Source: Nocardia crassostreae | GTDB lineage: Bacteria > Actinomycetota > Actinomycetes > Mycobacteriales > Mycobacteriaceae | Direction: 5' to 3' | DNA: 48,828 nt | NCBI RefSeq assembly: GCF_001613405.1 | Contig: NZ_BDCH01000032.1 | Location: 1-48,828 of the forward strand | Shown here: piece after piece, positions 1-12,120 of the stretch | Layout: every line of letters starts with the position of its first letter | Numbering within the stretch: position 1 is the first letter of the stretch | Position numbers and translations under genes: made by a program | Notes under the pieces: generated by a model | What the model was told of the DNA's origin: nothing | What the model saw: the letters and a program-made list of their open reading frames with translations, nothing else | Database searches by the model: none

Positions 1-82
1 CACCCCGCGATCCCCTCACCCCGCGATCCCCTCACCCCGCGATCCCGTCACCCCGCGGTCGCCCCCACCCGCGATCCCCCCA
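1..82. repeat. 16-bp tandem repeat, about four copies plus a partial
   Basis: A 16-bp unit (caccccgcgatcccct) is repeated head to tail at 1-16, 17-32 and 33-48. A diverged copy runs 49-64 and a partial copy of the core (acccgcgatcccc) lies near 67-80. The first two copies are identical and the array may continue beyond the left edge. It lies in non-coding DNA upstream of the methyltransferase gene. No function is visible; it could be a variable-number repeat. Confidence 0.85.
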
Positions 83-97
83 ACTGTCATCGGGGTC

Positions 98-166
98 AAG
101 GGGCGGAGCCCCTTGTGGGGGTGCGGGGGCTAGCCCCTGCGGGGGGTGTGGGGGCCCGCCCCCACA
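98..166. terminator. Cluster of three GC-rich hairpins
   Basis: Three successive inverted repeats are visible. AAGGGGC/GCCCCTT around a 3-nt loop spans 98-114. GGGGC/GCCCC around TA spans 126-137. TGTGGGGGC/GCCCCCACA around CC spans 147-166. Such hairpins are common downstream of actinobacterial genes and probably end transcription of a gene left of the window. No T-tract follows, so termination is inferred. The rest of 167-296 shows nothing beyond a possible promoter next to the methyltransferase. Confidence 0.45.
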
Positions 167-296
167 AATCAAACACAGCCAATACCGCTCCAGACGCGAA
201 ATCTTCTAGCAGCTAACAGATTTCGTCCACCAACAGTCACCCACCCCATCTCCCACGCGTAAAACCTCACCCCCCGCCCCCGCTACGATGTCCCCC

Positions 297-935
297 ATGA
301 CCACCGTCCGCGACCGCCTGCTCGCGACCATCGCCGGACAGCTCGGCAATCCGCACGGCCTGCTCGGCAAAGGCGTTGCCCTGCTGCTCAACCGCGGCAA
401 CCTCGCCGTGATCACGGCCGCGGTCGAGGCCGCCGACCTCACCACCGGCACCACCGCCGCCGATATCGGATTCGGCGGCGGCGCAGGTCTCCACCTGCTG
501 CTAGGGCGAGTCGGCGTGGACGGCGCCGTGCACGGCATCGAAATCTCACCGGACATGCTGACCCGAGCGCGATCCCGCCACGCGGGCGATCTCGCCACCG
601 GACGGCTGCGCCTGGCCGAGGGCTCGATGACCGCGCTACCGCTCCCCGACGACGGCCTGGACGCCGCCATCACGGTCAATACGATCTACTTCGTCCCGGA
701 CCTGCCCGCCGCCGTGGCCGAACTGGTGCGCGTGGTCCGCCCCGGCGGACGACTGGTCATCGGCATAGGCGACCCGGATGCCATGGCCAAAATGCCATTC
801 ACCCCATACGGATTCACACTCCGCCCGGTCTCCGAGGTGGTCGACGCCCTGGAGGCCGCAGGCTGCACGGTCGAGCGCCGCGACCTGCCGCAGAAGCCGA
901 TCCCCGCCCGCCTACTCATCGCCACGCCGAAGTAG
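297..935 (+). CDS. SAM-dependent class I methyltransferase
   Basis: The 212-residue protein has the class I methyltransferase fold. The SAM-binding motif I region reads ADIGFGGGAG, followed by an acidic strand end (HGIEISPDML) and a later AEGSMTALPLPDDGLDAA segment typical of the Methyltransf_11 family. The substrate is unknown. I start at ATG 297 rather than ATG 288: there is no Shine-Dalgarno, but a -10-like TACGAT (284-289) lies 7 nt before ATG 297, fitting a leaderless transcript. Either start leaves the domain intact. It converges with the patatin-like gene, 20 bp away. Confidence 0.85.
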   Translation: MTTVRDRLLATIAGQLGNPHGLLGKGVALLLNRGNLAVITAAVEAADLTTGTTAADIGFGGGAGLHLLLGRVGVDGAVHGIEISPDMLTRARSRHAGDLATGRLRLAEGSMTALPLPDDGLDAAITVNTIYFVPDLPAAVAELVRVVRPGGRLVIGIGDPDAMAKMPFTPYGFTLRPVSEVVDALEAAGCTVERRDLPQKPIPARLLIATPK

Positions 936-955
936 GCGCCCGGGCGCATCCACCG

Positions 956-1798
956 TCAGCGGGTCGGCCAGATCGCCTTCAGATCCGCCGCCGCTTCCCC
1001 GGCCTGGCGGACCGCCGCCTCATAGGCGGGCTGGAACGCCGCGGCGCTGAACAGGTCGTACCCCATCGCCGCGATGGACTCGGCGTCGGGCGCGATGAAC
1101 AGCGATGTGGCGCTGCCGAGTTCGGTATCGCGAGCACCCCGCGGGAACAAATGGGCCAGCGGCTCGACCACGACGATCACCTCCGCGCACACGGCGAGAT
1201 CGGCATTGATCGAGGTGCGCAGACCGCCGTCGAAGTAACGACGGCCGTCGATCGGGATGGGCGGGAAGACGCCCGGGACGCAGGTGCTCGCGGCGAGAGC
1301 CGCGGACAGCGGCACCTCGTCCGCACGGGTCCACACCCGGAGTTCGCCGGTCGCGATGTCGATACTGGTGACTTCCAGGTCGATGCGCGGCCATTCGTCG
1401 GTGCCGACCAGACCGCTTATGCGGCCGATATGGTCGGCCGGATCGCCGAGATCCATCTCCAGCGTCCGGGCGCCCGCACGCCTGCGGGCTTCGGCCGGTT
1501 CCAGGCCGGAGGTCATGAGAATGCCCATGATCTCCATGAATCCGGATTGGTCCGCGGCGATCGGCGCTCCCTCCTCGGGAGTCGGCATCAGCAATCGCCC
1601 CATATCGGCGTCGTCGGCCAGCACGGCCCCCACGACCGCGCCAGCGGATGTTCCGATGATCTTGTCGGCGAGGGCGAGATCGACACCGGCATCGCGCAAC
1701 CCGGTGACCAGGCCCGCCATCCAGCAGATTCCGACCGCACCTCCCCCACCGAGGACGAGGGTGTGACGAGATCCGTTGGGCGGCAACGCGGCAGACAT
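956..1798 (-). CDS. Patatin-like phospholipase family protein
   Basis: This 280-residue protein of the patatin/RssA family is probably a lipid acyl hydrolase with a Ser-Asp dyad. The glycine-rich oxyanion loop (LGGGGAVG), nucleophile elbow GTSAG and catalytic Asp in the DGG motif (YFDGGLR) are all visible in the expected order. I start at the methionine at 1798 (MSAALPP), which has a GAGG just upstream; an upstream in-frame ATG at 1873 would add 25 unconserved residues. No signal peptide is seen. It lies downstream of pyrF on the same strand with a gap of about 100 bp, so it may be read through from the pyr operon, but no functional link is evident. Confidence 0.88.
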   Translation of the reverse strand: MSAALPPNGSRHTLVLGGGGAVGICWMAGLVTGLRDAGVDLALADKIIGTSAGAVVGAVLADDADMGRLLMPTPEEGAPIAADQSGFMEIMGILMTSGLEPAEARRRAGARTLEMDLGDPADHIGRISGLVGTDEWPRIDLEVTSIDIATGELRVWTRADEVPLSAALAASTCVPGVFPPIPIDGRRYFDGGLRTSINADLAVCAEVIVVVEPLAHLFPRGARDTELGSATSLFIAPDAESIAAMGYDLFSAAAFQPAYEAAVRQAGEAAADLKAIWPTR

Positions 1799-1901
1799 GC
1801 CCTCACGGTACCGGACTGTCCTCTCCGGTTGGGGTTTTCCACCGTCCGGATACGGCGAACGGCCTGTCCCCACGCAGGAGGACAGGCCGCCGCGAAACGA
1901 A

Positions 1902-2726
1902 TCAGCGCTGCAGGAAGGCGAATTCGTCGGTCAGTTCGGCCACGCGTTCTTGCAGCGCGGCGACCGACGGACCGGACTTCAGGACCTCGCGGGAGACATT
2001 GGGCACGACGGCACCCAGGTCCGATGCGGGCACCAGCTTGCGGATGGAGTCCGCGCCGCCGCCCTGCGCGCCCACACCCGGCATGAGGATCGGTCCGTTG
2101 AGGGCGGACAGGTCGGGAGCCTCGGTGAGGGTGGCGCCGATGACGACGCCGACGGAACCGAAGTCCGTGCCCTTGTTGACCGCGGCCGCGTCGTCGACCA
2201 TGCGCTGGGCGATGGTGCGGCCGTCCGGGCCGGTGATGCGCTGCAGCTCCGCCCCTTCGGGATTCGAGGTGGCGGAGAGCACGAAGACGCCGCGGTTGTT
2301 CAACCGCGCCAGCTCCAGAGCCGGTGCGAGGGAACCGAATCCGAGGTACGGGGAGACGGTGACCGCATCACTGGCCAGGGGGCCGTTACCGAGCCAGGCG
2401 TGGGCGTAGGCGTCCATGGTGGAGCCGATATCGCCGCGCTTGGCGTCCGCGAGCACCAGGGTGCCCGCGGCGCGCAGGGTGGCGATGGCTTCCTCGAGAA
2501 CGGCGATACCGCCGGAGCCGTAGGTCTCGAAGAAGGCCACCTGGGGCTTCACCAAGGCCACGCGTCCGGCGAAGGCCGCGACGCAGGCGTCGGTGAACTG
2601 CGCCAGGCCGTCTACGTCCTCGCTCAGTCCCCAGGCCCGCAGCAGCGGCGGGTGCGGGTCGATGCCCACGCACAGCGGACCGTGCTCGGCCATCGACTCC
2701 CGCAGCTGCACACCGAATGTCGTCAT
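1902..2726 (-). CDS. pyrF: Orotidine 5'-phosphate decarboxylase
   Basis: PyrF converts OMP to UMP, the last step of de novo UMP synthesis, in the cytoplasm. At 274 residues it matches the longer actinobacterial OMP decarboxylase type. CVGIDPHP near residue 19 and the catalytic Lys/Asp block LADAKRGDIGST near residue 91 are present. The C-terminal phosphate-binding segment reads MPGVGAQGG. It is the last gene of the pyr operon; its ATG at 2726 lies 2 nt after the carB stop, so translation is probably coupled. Confidence 0.97.
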   Translation of the reverse strand: MTTFGVQLRESMAEHGPLCVGIDPHPPLLRAWGLSEDVDGLAQFTDACVAAFAGRVALVKPQVAFFETYGSGGIAVLEEAIATLRAAGTLVLADAKRGDIGSTMDAYAHAWLGNGPLASDAVTVSPYLGFGSLAPALELARLNNRGVFVLSATSNPEGAELQRITGPDGRTIAQRMVDDAAAVNKGTDFGSVGVVIGATLTEAPDLSALNGPILMPGVGAQGGGADSIRKLVPASDLGAVVPNVSREVLKSGPSVAALQERVAELTDEFAFLQR

Positions 2727-2728
2727 GA

Positions 2729-6033
<3,305 letters not shown>

Positions 6034-6034
<1 letters not shown>

Positions 6035-7149
6035 CAGGCTCCTTCCATCAGCATGGCAAAGCGGTCGAACAGGTAGGCGGCGTCGTGCGGTCCGGCGGCG
6101 GCCTCGGGGTGGTACTGCACCGAGAACGCCTTGCCGTCAATGAGGTTCAGGCCCTCGACGGTGCCGTCGTTGGCGCAGGTGTGCGAGACCTCGGCGCGGC
6201 CGAAGGGGGTGTCGAACTGCTCCCCCGCCTCGCCTTCCAGGGCGAAGCCGTGGTTCTGCGCGGTGATCGAGATACGACCGGAGTGGTGCTCGATGACCGG
6301 GATATTGATGCCGCGGTGGCCGAACTTCATCTTGTAGGTCTTGCGGCCCAGGGCGCGGCCCAGGATCTGGTTGCCGAAGCAGATGCCGAACAGCGGCAGG
6401 CCCTCCGACAGCACGCCCTGGGTGAGGGCCACGGCATCGTCCTGGGTGGCCGGGTCGCCCGGGCCGTTGGACAGGAACACACCGTCGGGGTTGAGTTCCT
6501 TGATCTGGTCCAGGGTCACGTTGGACGGGACCACGTGCACCCGCATGCCGCGCTCGGCGAACATGCGCGGGGTGTTGGCCTTGATGCCGAGATCGACTGC
6601 GACAACGGTGAATCGGGCGTCGCCGACCGGCTCGATGGTGTACATCTCCTTGGTGGAGACCTCACCGGCCAGGTCCGCGCCCAGCATGGAGGGCCGACCG
6701 TTCACGCGGGCCAGCAGCTCGTCGATATCGGCGAGCTGATCGCCGGAGAAGATGCCCGCCTTCATGGAGCCGCGGGTGCGCAGGTGCCGCACCAGGGCGC
6801 GGGTGTCGATGCCCGCAATGCCGACGATGTTCTGGTTCTCCAGCTCCGCCTGCAGCGTGCGGTTCGCGCGCCAGTTGGAGGCGCGGCGCGAAGGGTCGCG
6901 CACGGCGTACCCGGCGACCCAGATCTGCTGCGATTCGTCGTCCTCGTCGTTCCAGCCCGTATTGCCGATCTGCGGGGCCGTGGCCACCACGATCTGGCGG
7001 TCGTAGCTGGGGTCGGTGAGGGTCTCCTGGTAGCCGGTCATCGCGGTGCAGAACACCGCCTCGCCCAGGGTCTGTCCGACGGCGCCGAAGGTCGTCCCGC
7101 GGAACACGCGGCCGTCTTCGAGCACCATCACCGCCGTATTGCCGCTCAT
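6034..7149 (-). CDS. carA: Carbamoyl-phosphate synthase small subunit
   Basis: CarA is the glutamine amidotransferase subunit that hydrolyses glutamine and channels ammonia to CarB. The 371 residues comprise an N-terminal CPSase small-chain domain (VLEDGRVFRG, MTGYQETLTDPSY) and a C-terminal class I amidotransferase domain. The nucleophile Cys is in FGICFGNQ and the His/Glu pair in QYHPEA. I chose ATG 7149 because it forms a 4-nt ATGA overlap with the upstream gene's stop and matches the family start (MSGNTAVMVLEDG). An upstream ATG at 7179 is unlikely. Confidence 0.97.
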
Positions 7150-7646
7150 GCCTCTTCTCCCGTCATCGCACCGGTCCATGCCGGATACACCGTCTTGTCG
7201 TCGCCCCGGAACCCGGTGTCCACCTCGGTTCCGGTCGCCAATTTCCAGCGAATTACCAGCACACCATCTTCCGTCATTACTTTTCCGGCATGCCCGCGCT
7301 CGGCGCGCACGGCGGTGATGGACTCCTGGGAAATCCAGATCGTGGCCGCGCCGTCACGCTCGAGCAGGATGCCGCGTTCGAACCGGGTCAGTTCGGCTGT
7401 CGCCCGGAAGCCCAAGTCGCCCACCGTGATTCGCTGAATCCAGCTCGGGGCGAGGGTGCTGCCGAGGTAGAGGCCGGTGGTCGGCTCCAGCAGCTGCGCA
7501 CCGCAGTCCGCGGGCACCGCCGGGAGCTCACCGATCGTCGCCGCCTGGCGCTTGGCTCGCCCGGTCCACGCGCGGTACATGCCCCACAGGGTCAGTACGA
7601 ACAGCGCGAGCAGCCCGATGATCCACAGCCATCGCTCCAGCTCCAT
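7146..7646 (-). CDS. PH-like-domain membrane protein of the pyr operon
   Basis: This 166-residue protein has one N-terminal membrane helix (about residues 6-25, WLWIIGLLALFVLTLWGMY). A basic stretch follows, then a beta-rich region of bacterial pleckstrin-homology type (about 60-160). It corresponds in position to Rv1382 of M. tuberculosis, between pyrC and carA; that comparison is from memory. It is embedded in the operon: the ATG directly follows the pyrC TAA, and the end overlaps carA by ATGA. Function is unknown; a membrane-anchoring or regulatory role in pyrimidine synthesis is only a guess from context. Confidence 0.85.
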   Translation of the reverse strand: MELERWLWIIGLLALFVLTLWGMYRAWTGRAKRQAATIGELPAVPADCGAQLLEPTTGLYLGSTLAPSWIQRITVGDLGFRATAELTRFERGILLERDGAATIWISQESITAVRAERGHAGKVMTEDGVLVIRWKLATGTEVDTGFRGDDKTVYPAWTGAMTGEEA

Positions 7647-8975
7647 TTACGGTCCTCCTCGGTTCCCCGCCCGCCGAGCCTCCCCGGCAAGGACTTTGCC
7701 GTCACGTGCGGTGATGGCGCCGCGCAGGAAGGTGGAGGTCACCTTCGCGGGCAGGGTCATCGACTCGAACGGCGTGTTGTTGGCGATACTCGCCAAATCC
7801 TTGCTGCGGACGGTCCATTCCGCATCAGGGTCGATGAGCACCAGATTGGCGGGCTCGCCGACCTCGAGGGGACGGCCCTGGTCAACGAGGCCGGCAATGC
7901 GCGCCGGGTTCTCGCTCATGACCTTTGCCACACCGCGCCAGTCCAGCAGGCCGGGGCGGACCATGGTCTCCACGATGATCGACAGCGCGGTCTCCAGACC
8001 CAGCATGCCGGGGCGGGCGGCGGCGAACTCGCAGCACTTGTCCTGTTCGGCGTGCGGGGCGTGATCGGTGGCGACACAGTCGATGACGCCCTCGGCCAGG
8101 GCCTGGCGCAGGGCGGCCACATCGGAGGATTCGCGCAGCGGCGGGTTCACGCGGTTGACCGCGTCGTAGGTCTCCAGGCGCGAGTCATCGAGGAGCAGGT
8201 GGTGCGGGGTGACCTCGGCGGTGATCGAAATACCCTGGGCCTTGGCCCATTTCAGCAGTTCGACGGTGCCCGCGGTGGAGGCGTGGCAGATGTGCACGCG
8301 CGCACCGGCATCGCGGGCCAGCAGCGCGTCGCGGGCCACGATGGACTCCTCGGCGGCGCGCGGCCATCCGGCCAGGCCCAGGCGGGCGGCGGTCGGACCC
8401 TCGTGCGCCACGGCGCCTTCGGTCAGGCGCGGCTCCTCGGCGTGCTGGGCGATGAGCACGCCCAGGGAGTTCGCGTACTCCAGGGCGCGACGCATGATCA
8501 GCGGGTCGTAGACGCAGTGGCCGTCGTCGGAGAACATGCGCACCGCGCCGACACTCTGGGCCATGGTGCCCATTTCGGCGAGCTGCTTGCCTTGGAGGCC
8601 GACGGTGACCGCACCGACCGGGTACACGTCGACCAGGCCGACCTCCTGCCCGCGCCGCCACACGTGGTCGGTGACCACGGCGGAGTCGGCGACCGGGTTG
8701 GTGTTGGCCATGGCGAATACGGCGGTGTAGCCGCCGAGAGCCGCTGCGGCGGAACCGGAGTCGATGGTCTCGGTGTCCTCGCGGCCCGGCTCGCGCAGGT
8801 GGGTGTGCAGGTCGATGAAGCCCGGCAGCAGGTACTGGCCCGCGCCCTCGACGATCTCGGCGTCCGCGGCGTTCAGTCCCGCGCCGATCTGCCGGATCTC
8901 GCCGTCGGCGAGCAGCACGTCGACCGGCTCGCCCTCACCGTAGAGACGGACGTTCTTGATCAGCACGTCGGTCAT
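7647..8975 (-). CDS. pyrC: Dihydroorotase
   Basis: PyrC cyclises carbamoyl-aspartate to dihydroorotate. The 442 residues match class I dihydroorotases of the amidohydrolase superfamily. The first metal motif is DLHTHLREPG near residue 60; downstream metal histidines lie in HICHAS and the catalytic Asp in ATDHAPH. The start at 8975 has a strong GAAGGAG six nt upstream; the longer reading frame to 9080 overlaps pyrB and lacks support. It follows pyrB after 88 nt with no clear hairpin, and ends in a TAA abutting the next ATG. Confidence 0.97.
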   Translation of the reverse strand: MTDVLIKNVRLYGEGEPVDVLLADGEIRQIGAGLNAADAEIVEGAGQYLLPGFIDLHTHLREPGREDTETIDSGSAAAALGGYTAVFAMANTNPVADSAVVTDHVWRRGQEVGLVDVYPVGAVTVGLQGKQLAEMGTMAQSVGAVRMFSDDGHCVYDPLIMRRALEYANSLGVLIAQHAEEPRLTEGAVAHEGPTAARLGLAGWPRAAEESIVARDALLARDAGARVHICHASTAGTVELLKWAKAQGISITAEVTPHHLLLDDSRLETYDAVNRVNPPLRESSDVAALRQALAEGVIDCVATDHAPHAEQDKCCEFAAARPGMLGLETALSIIVETMVRPGLLDWRGVAKVMSENPARIAGLVDQGRPLEVGEPANLVLIDPDAEWTVRSKDLASIANNTPFESMTLPAKVTSTFLRGAITARDGKVLAGEARRAGNRGGP

Positions 8976-9063
8976 GCTGTCTCCTTCTCGCATGCTCGGG
9001 GGACCTCCGTGGTTACGCAGGCAAGCGCAGAGAGGTGGAGCGGCGCCTCCGAGCCTGACCCGA

Positions 9064-10029
9064 TCATGCGACCACCTCATCCGTTCCGACCAGCAGGCGG
9101 AACAGCACCGCCATGCGCATATGGACTCCGTTGTTGACCTGTTGCAGCACAGCCGCTTTGGGGGAATCGGCGACCGCCGACGCGATCTCCATACCGCGCA
9201 GCATGGGTCCGGGGTGCAGCACCACCGCGTGCTCGTCGAGCATGCCGAGGCGGCGCTCGTTCAGGCCGTAGTTGATCGAGTACTCCCGCGCCGAGGGGAA
9301 GAAGCCGCCGTTCATGCGCTCGGCCTGCACGCGCAGCATCATGACCGCGTCCGCGCCGGGCAGTTCGGCATCCAGGGAGTGCGAGATGCGCACCAGCCAG
9401 GCATCGACGCCCACCGGCAGCAGTGTGCGCGGGGCGACCAGGACCACTTCCGCGCCGAGAGTGCTGAGTAGGAAGGCGTTCGAGCGCGCGACCCGGCTGT
9501 GCAGGATGTCGCCGACCAGCACGATGCGCTTGCCCTCGAGATCGCCGAGACGCTGGCGCAGGGTCAGCGCGTCCAGCAGCGCCTGGGTCGGATGCTCGTG
9601 CATGCCGTCACCGGCATTGATGATCGACGGACCGGGACCGTTGTAACCGCCGCTCTTATCGGTCATCTCGGCGAACCAGCGCGCGATCTGATGCGCGGCG
9701 CCCGAGGCCGGATGCCGCACGATGAGCGCGTCCGCGCCCGCGGCGTGCAGGGTCAGCGCGGTGTCGAGCAGCGATTCACCCTTGGAGACAGAGGAACTCG
9801 ACGCGCTCACATTGATGACGTCGGCGCTCATCCACTTCCCGGCGACCTCGAAGGAGACGCGGGTGCGGGTGGAGTTCTCGAAGAACACCGTCATGACGGT
9901 GCGGCCGCGCAGCGTCGGCAGCTTCTTGACCTCGCGCCCGAGCAGCGCCTGCTCGAAGCGTTCGGCCTCGTCCAGCAGTCCGGTGGCGGCGGCGCGGTCC
10001 AGATCGGTGACCGACAGCAGATGCTTCAC
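9064..10029 (-). CDS. pyrB: Aspartate carbamoyltransferase catalytic subunit
   Basis: PyrB condenses carbamoyl phosphate with aspartate, the committed step of pyrimidine synthesis. The 321 residues carry the carbamoyl-phosphate motif STRTR (about 53-57), the SKGES loop, and HPTQ (about 145-148). The start is a GTG overlapping the pyrR stop as GTGA, implying translational coupling. No regulatory-chain gene (pyrI) is present nearby, and a dihydroorotate dehydrogenase gene is not in this window. Confidence 0.97.
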   Translation of the reverse strand: MKHLLSVTDLDRAAATGLLDEAERFEQALLGREVKKLPTLRGRTVMTVFFENSTRTRVSFEVAGKWMSADVINVSASSSSVSKGESLLDTALTLHAAGADALIVRHPASGAAHQIARWFAEMTDKSGGYNGPGPSIINAGDGMHEHPTQALLDALTLRQRLGDLEGKRIVLVGDILHSRVARSNAFLLSTLGAEVVLVAPRTLLPVGVDAWLVRISHSLDAELPGADAVMMLRVQAERMNGGFFPSAREYSINYGLNERRLGMLDEHAVVLHPGPMLRGMEIASAVADSPKAAVLQQVNNGVHMRMAVLFRLLVGTDEVVA

Positions 10030-10664
10030 TGGTCCTCGCCCTCCTGTCGCAGATACACGCCGTCACGCCCGTCGTGCTCGCGCAGCAGCACCGAGATGTC
10101 CTCGGTGCGCGCGGTGGGCACGTTCTTGCCGACGTAGTCGGCGCGAATGGGCAGTTCGCGATGGCCGCGGTCGATGAGCACCGCCAGCTGCACCGCGCGC
10201 GGGCGGCCCAGATCCCGCAGGCCGTCCAGGGCGGAGCGCACGGTGCGGCCGGAGAACAGGACATCGTCGACGAGCACGACCAGCGCGTCCTCGATGCCGC
10301 CCTCGGGCACCGAGGTGCGTTCCAGCGGGCGATGCGGGCGCGAGCGCAGGTCGTCGCGGTAGAGGGTGATGTCGAGGGAGCCCATGGCGGGGCGCACACC
10401 GGCGAACTCTTCGATCTTGTTCGCCAGGCGGGTGGCGAGAGTGGTGCCGCGGGTGGGGATTCCGACGAGAACAACGCGCGCGGCGTTCGGATCGCCGCAA
10501 TCGAGCGCGGTCTTCTCGATGATCTGGTGCGCCATGCGCGCAATGGTCCGGCCCACATCGGAATCGGACAGCAGCTCGCGTCCGGCCTGAACCTGTTCCG
10601 GGTCGTGCCGCTGCGAGTATTCGGCAGCGCTCGACTTGGCCGCCCGGTCTTCGGGCACAGCCAT
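10026..10664 (-). CDS. pyrR: Bifunctional pyr operon regulator / uracil phosphoribosyltransferase
   Basis: PyrR senses UMP/UTP, binds pyr mRNA to reduce expression, and has uracil phosphoribosyltransferase activity. The 212 residues contain the PRPP-binding loop VLVDDVLFSGRT (about 130-141) and the GIPTRG segment near 69. The ATG at 10664 has a very good GGAAGGAGG a few nt upstream; the longer reading frame to 10880 would translate the leader and is unlikely. It is the first gene of the operon. In mycobacteria PyrR is reported to act at its own translation start; the leader hairpin here fits that. Confidence 0.96.
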   Translation of the reverse strand: MAVPEDRAAKSSAAEYSQRHDPEQVQAGRELLSDSDVGRTIARMAHQIIEKTALDCGDPNAARVVLVGIPTRGTTLATRLANKIEEFAGVRPAMGSLDITLYRDDLRSRPHRPLERTSVPEGGIEDALVVLVDDVLFSGRTVRSALDGLRDLGRPRAVQLAVLIDRGHRELPIRADYVGKNVPTARTEDISVLLREHDGRDGVYLRQEGEDQ

Positions 10665-10988
10665 GTCGACCTCCTTCCCCGCCTCACCGGACGGTCCGTT
10701 AAAGGATGTCTTTTCGGCTAGCGAGCCTAGCAGCGCCGCCGTGAGGCGAACGCACCGCACCCCTGTGGCAACCGGCGCTCGCGCGGGCCGCGGCGATCGG
10801 CCGCCACCGGCCGGGCGGCGACCGGCCAGTTCGTCCGGATCGGGGCTGCGCACGCCCGGCACCAGCGGATTCGCCCGCACAGATTGCCACGGCCGATGCG
10901 CCGGAGATAGCTACCCCGCAGCTATGATCCGAACGTTTGGTTTGCATGGGGTCCACCGTCATCACCGGATGCTGGGAGGAATCTCACA
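10665..10988. promoter_or_regulatory. pyrR-mscS divergent intergenic region with pyr leader hairpins
   Basis: This 324-bp non-coding region separates pyrR (minus) and the mscS-like gene (plus). On the pyr side a 5-bp inverted repeat (CGGAC-c-GTCCG, 10688-10698) lies just upstream of the pyrR Shine-Dalgarno. A second small stem, GGCT/AGCC around a 4-nt loop, lies near 10718-10729. These are candidate PyrR RNA-binding structures; I infer this from position, not from a matched consensus. On the plus side a TATGAT hexamer near 10922-10927 could be the mscS -10. Nothing else is seen. Confidence 0.5.
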
Positions 10989-12074
10989 ATGAACAAACCG
11001 GTCATCTGGGCGATCGCCGCCGCCTTCGCCGTCGCCGGTCCGCTGGTGGGTATCGCACTGCGCCGACTGGTCGATCGCCTCGAAGCGAAGTCCTCGATCC
11101 AGGCCCGCGCCGCCTACCGCATGGCCTTCGGTCTGGCCCGTGATCTCGCGGTCCCGGTCTGCTCCCTGGTCGGCCTGATGATCGCGGTATCGATGCCGAC
11201 CGGACTGCCGTTCTCACCGGAGATGCTGCGCCGCATTCTCAGCGCAGCGCTCATGCTCGCCATCACCTTCGCGGTCGCCCGGCTGGCCGCCGAGGTCGTC
11301 ATCTCCATTGCCCGCCGCATTACCGGGGTCGCGGGATCGGTGAGCCTGTTCTCCACCATCACCAAGGCCATCGTGCTGGTGCTGGGCCTGCTCATCACCC
11401 TCGACAGCGCGGGCGTCCAGATCACTCCGCTGCTCGGCGCGCTCGGCATCGGCGCGCTCGCCATCGCGCTCGCCCTGGAGGGCACCCTCGCCAATCTCTT
11501 CGCGGGCGTGCACATCCTGGCCCCGAAGACGGTGAGTCCGGGCGATTTCGTGAAGCTCGATACCGGCGACGTCGGGTGGGTCAGCGATGTGAACTGGCGG
11601 ACCACCACGATCCAGGACATTCCGGGCAACTACATCATCGTGCCCAATCGCAAGTTCGCCGAGGCCATCCTGACCAACTACCACCGCCCCGATCAGGACA
11701 TGGCCATCACGGTGGAGGTCAGCACCAGCTACGACAGCGACCTCGAGCACGTCGAGGCGGTGACCCTCGAAATCGCCAAACGCGTCATGCAGGAACTCGA
11801 CTGCAGTTTCGCCTCCGCTGACCCCCGAGTCCGTTTCCACACCTTCGGCGACAATGGCATCGAGTTCCGGGTCATCCTGCGCACCCGCAATTACGAGGAC
11901 CAGTACCTGCTGGTCAGCGAATTCATCAAGGCCCTCCACCGGCGCTACCGGCAAGAGGGCATCGTCATTCCGTACCCGATGCGCGTACTGCACTTGAATT
12001 CGGGACTGAGCGGCCCGCTGCTGGACGCGACCGCCGATCTCACGCTCACCGCCGCGGTCGACGCCGAGCACTGA
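10989..12074 (+). CDS. MscS-family mechanosensitive channel protein
   Basis: This 361-residue inner-membrane protein of the small-conductance mechanosensitive channel family releases solutes on hypo-osmotic shock. Hydrophobic helices lie near residues 3-22, 50-70, 80-105 and 125-170. The last is the pore-lining TM3, rich in Gly/Ala (LLGALGIGALAIALALEGTL). A soluble MscS beta domain follows (DFVKLDTGDVGWV, IIVPNRKF), then the alpha/beta C-terminal domain. ATG 10989 has GGAGGAAT upstream. It is divergent from the pyr operon and probably monocistronic. Confidence 0.93.
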   Translation: MNKPVIWAIAAAFAVAGPLVGIALRRLVDRLEAKSSIQARAAYRMAFGLARDLAVPVCSLVGLMIAVSMPTGLPFSPEMLRRILSAALMLAITFAVARLAAEVVISIARRITGVAGSVSLFSTITKAIVLVLGLLITLDSAGVQITPLLGALGIGALAIALALEGTLANLFAGVHILAPKTVSPGDFVKLDTGDVGWVSDVNWRTTTIQDIPGNYIIVPNRKFAEAILTNYHRPDQDMAITVEVSTSYDSDLEHVEAVTLEIAKRVMQELDCSFASADPRVRFHTFGDNGIEFRVILRTRNYEDQYLLVSEFIKALHRRYRQEGIVIPYPMRVLHLNSGLSGPLLDATADLTLTAAVDAEH

Positions 12075-12091
12075 CCGCCTCGGACAAGATC

Positions 12092-12114
12092 GGGCTATAC
12101 ACCGTATATCGCCC
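12092..12114. promoter_or_regulatory. Inverted repeat between mscS-like gene and hydrolase
   Basis: The sequence GGGC-TATAC-acc-GTATA-tc-GCCC is a nested inverted repeat with a two-base bulge, lying 18 bp after the mscS-like stop and 7 bp before the hydrolase ATG. TA-rich arms around a 3-bp centre look more like a protein operator over a -10 (TATATC) than a terminator, because no T-run follows. A terminator remains possible. Confidence 0.4.
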
Positions 12115-12120
12115 TGTGCC

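Noticed and set aside
7290..9137. Plus-strand frame of about 600 codons opposite pyrC
   Set aside because: Antisense shadow of pyrC and the PH-like gene, no domain or ribosome-binding site.
12092..12114. Rho-independent terminator after the mscS-like gene
   Set aside because: The stem is AT-rich at its core with a bulge and no T-run follows; an operator or promoter dyad fits better, though not certain.
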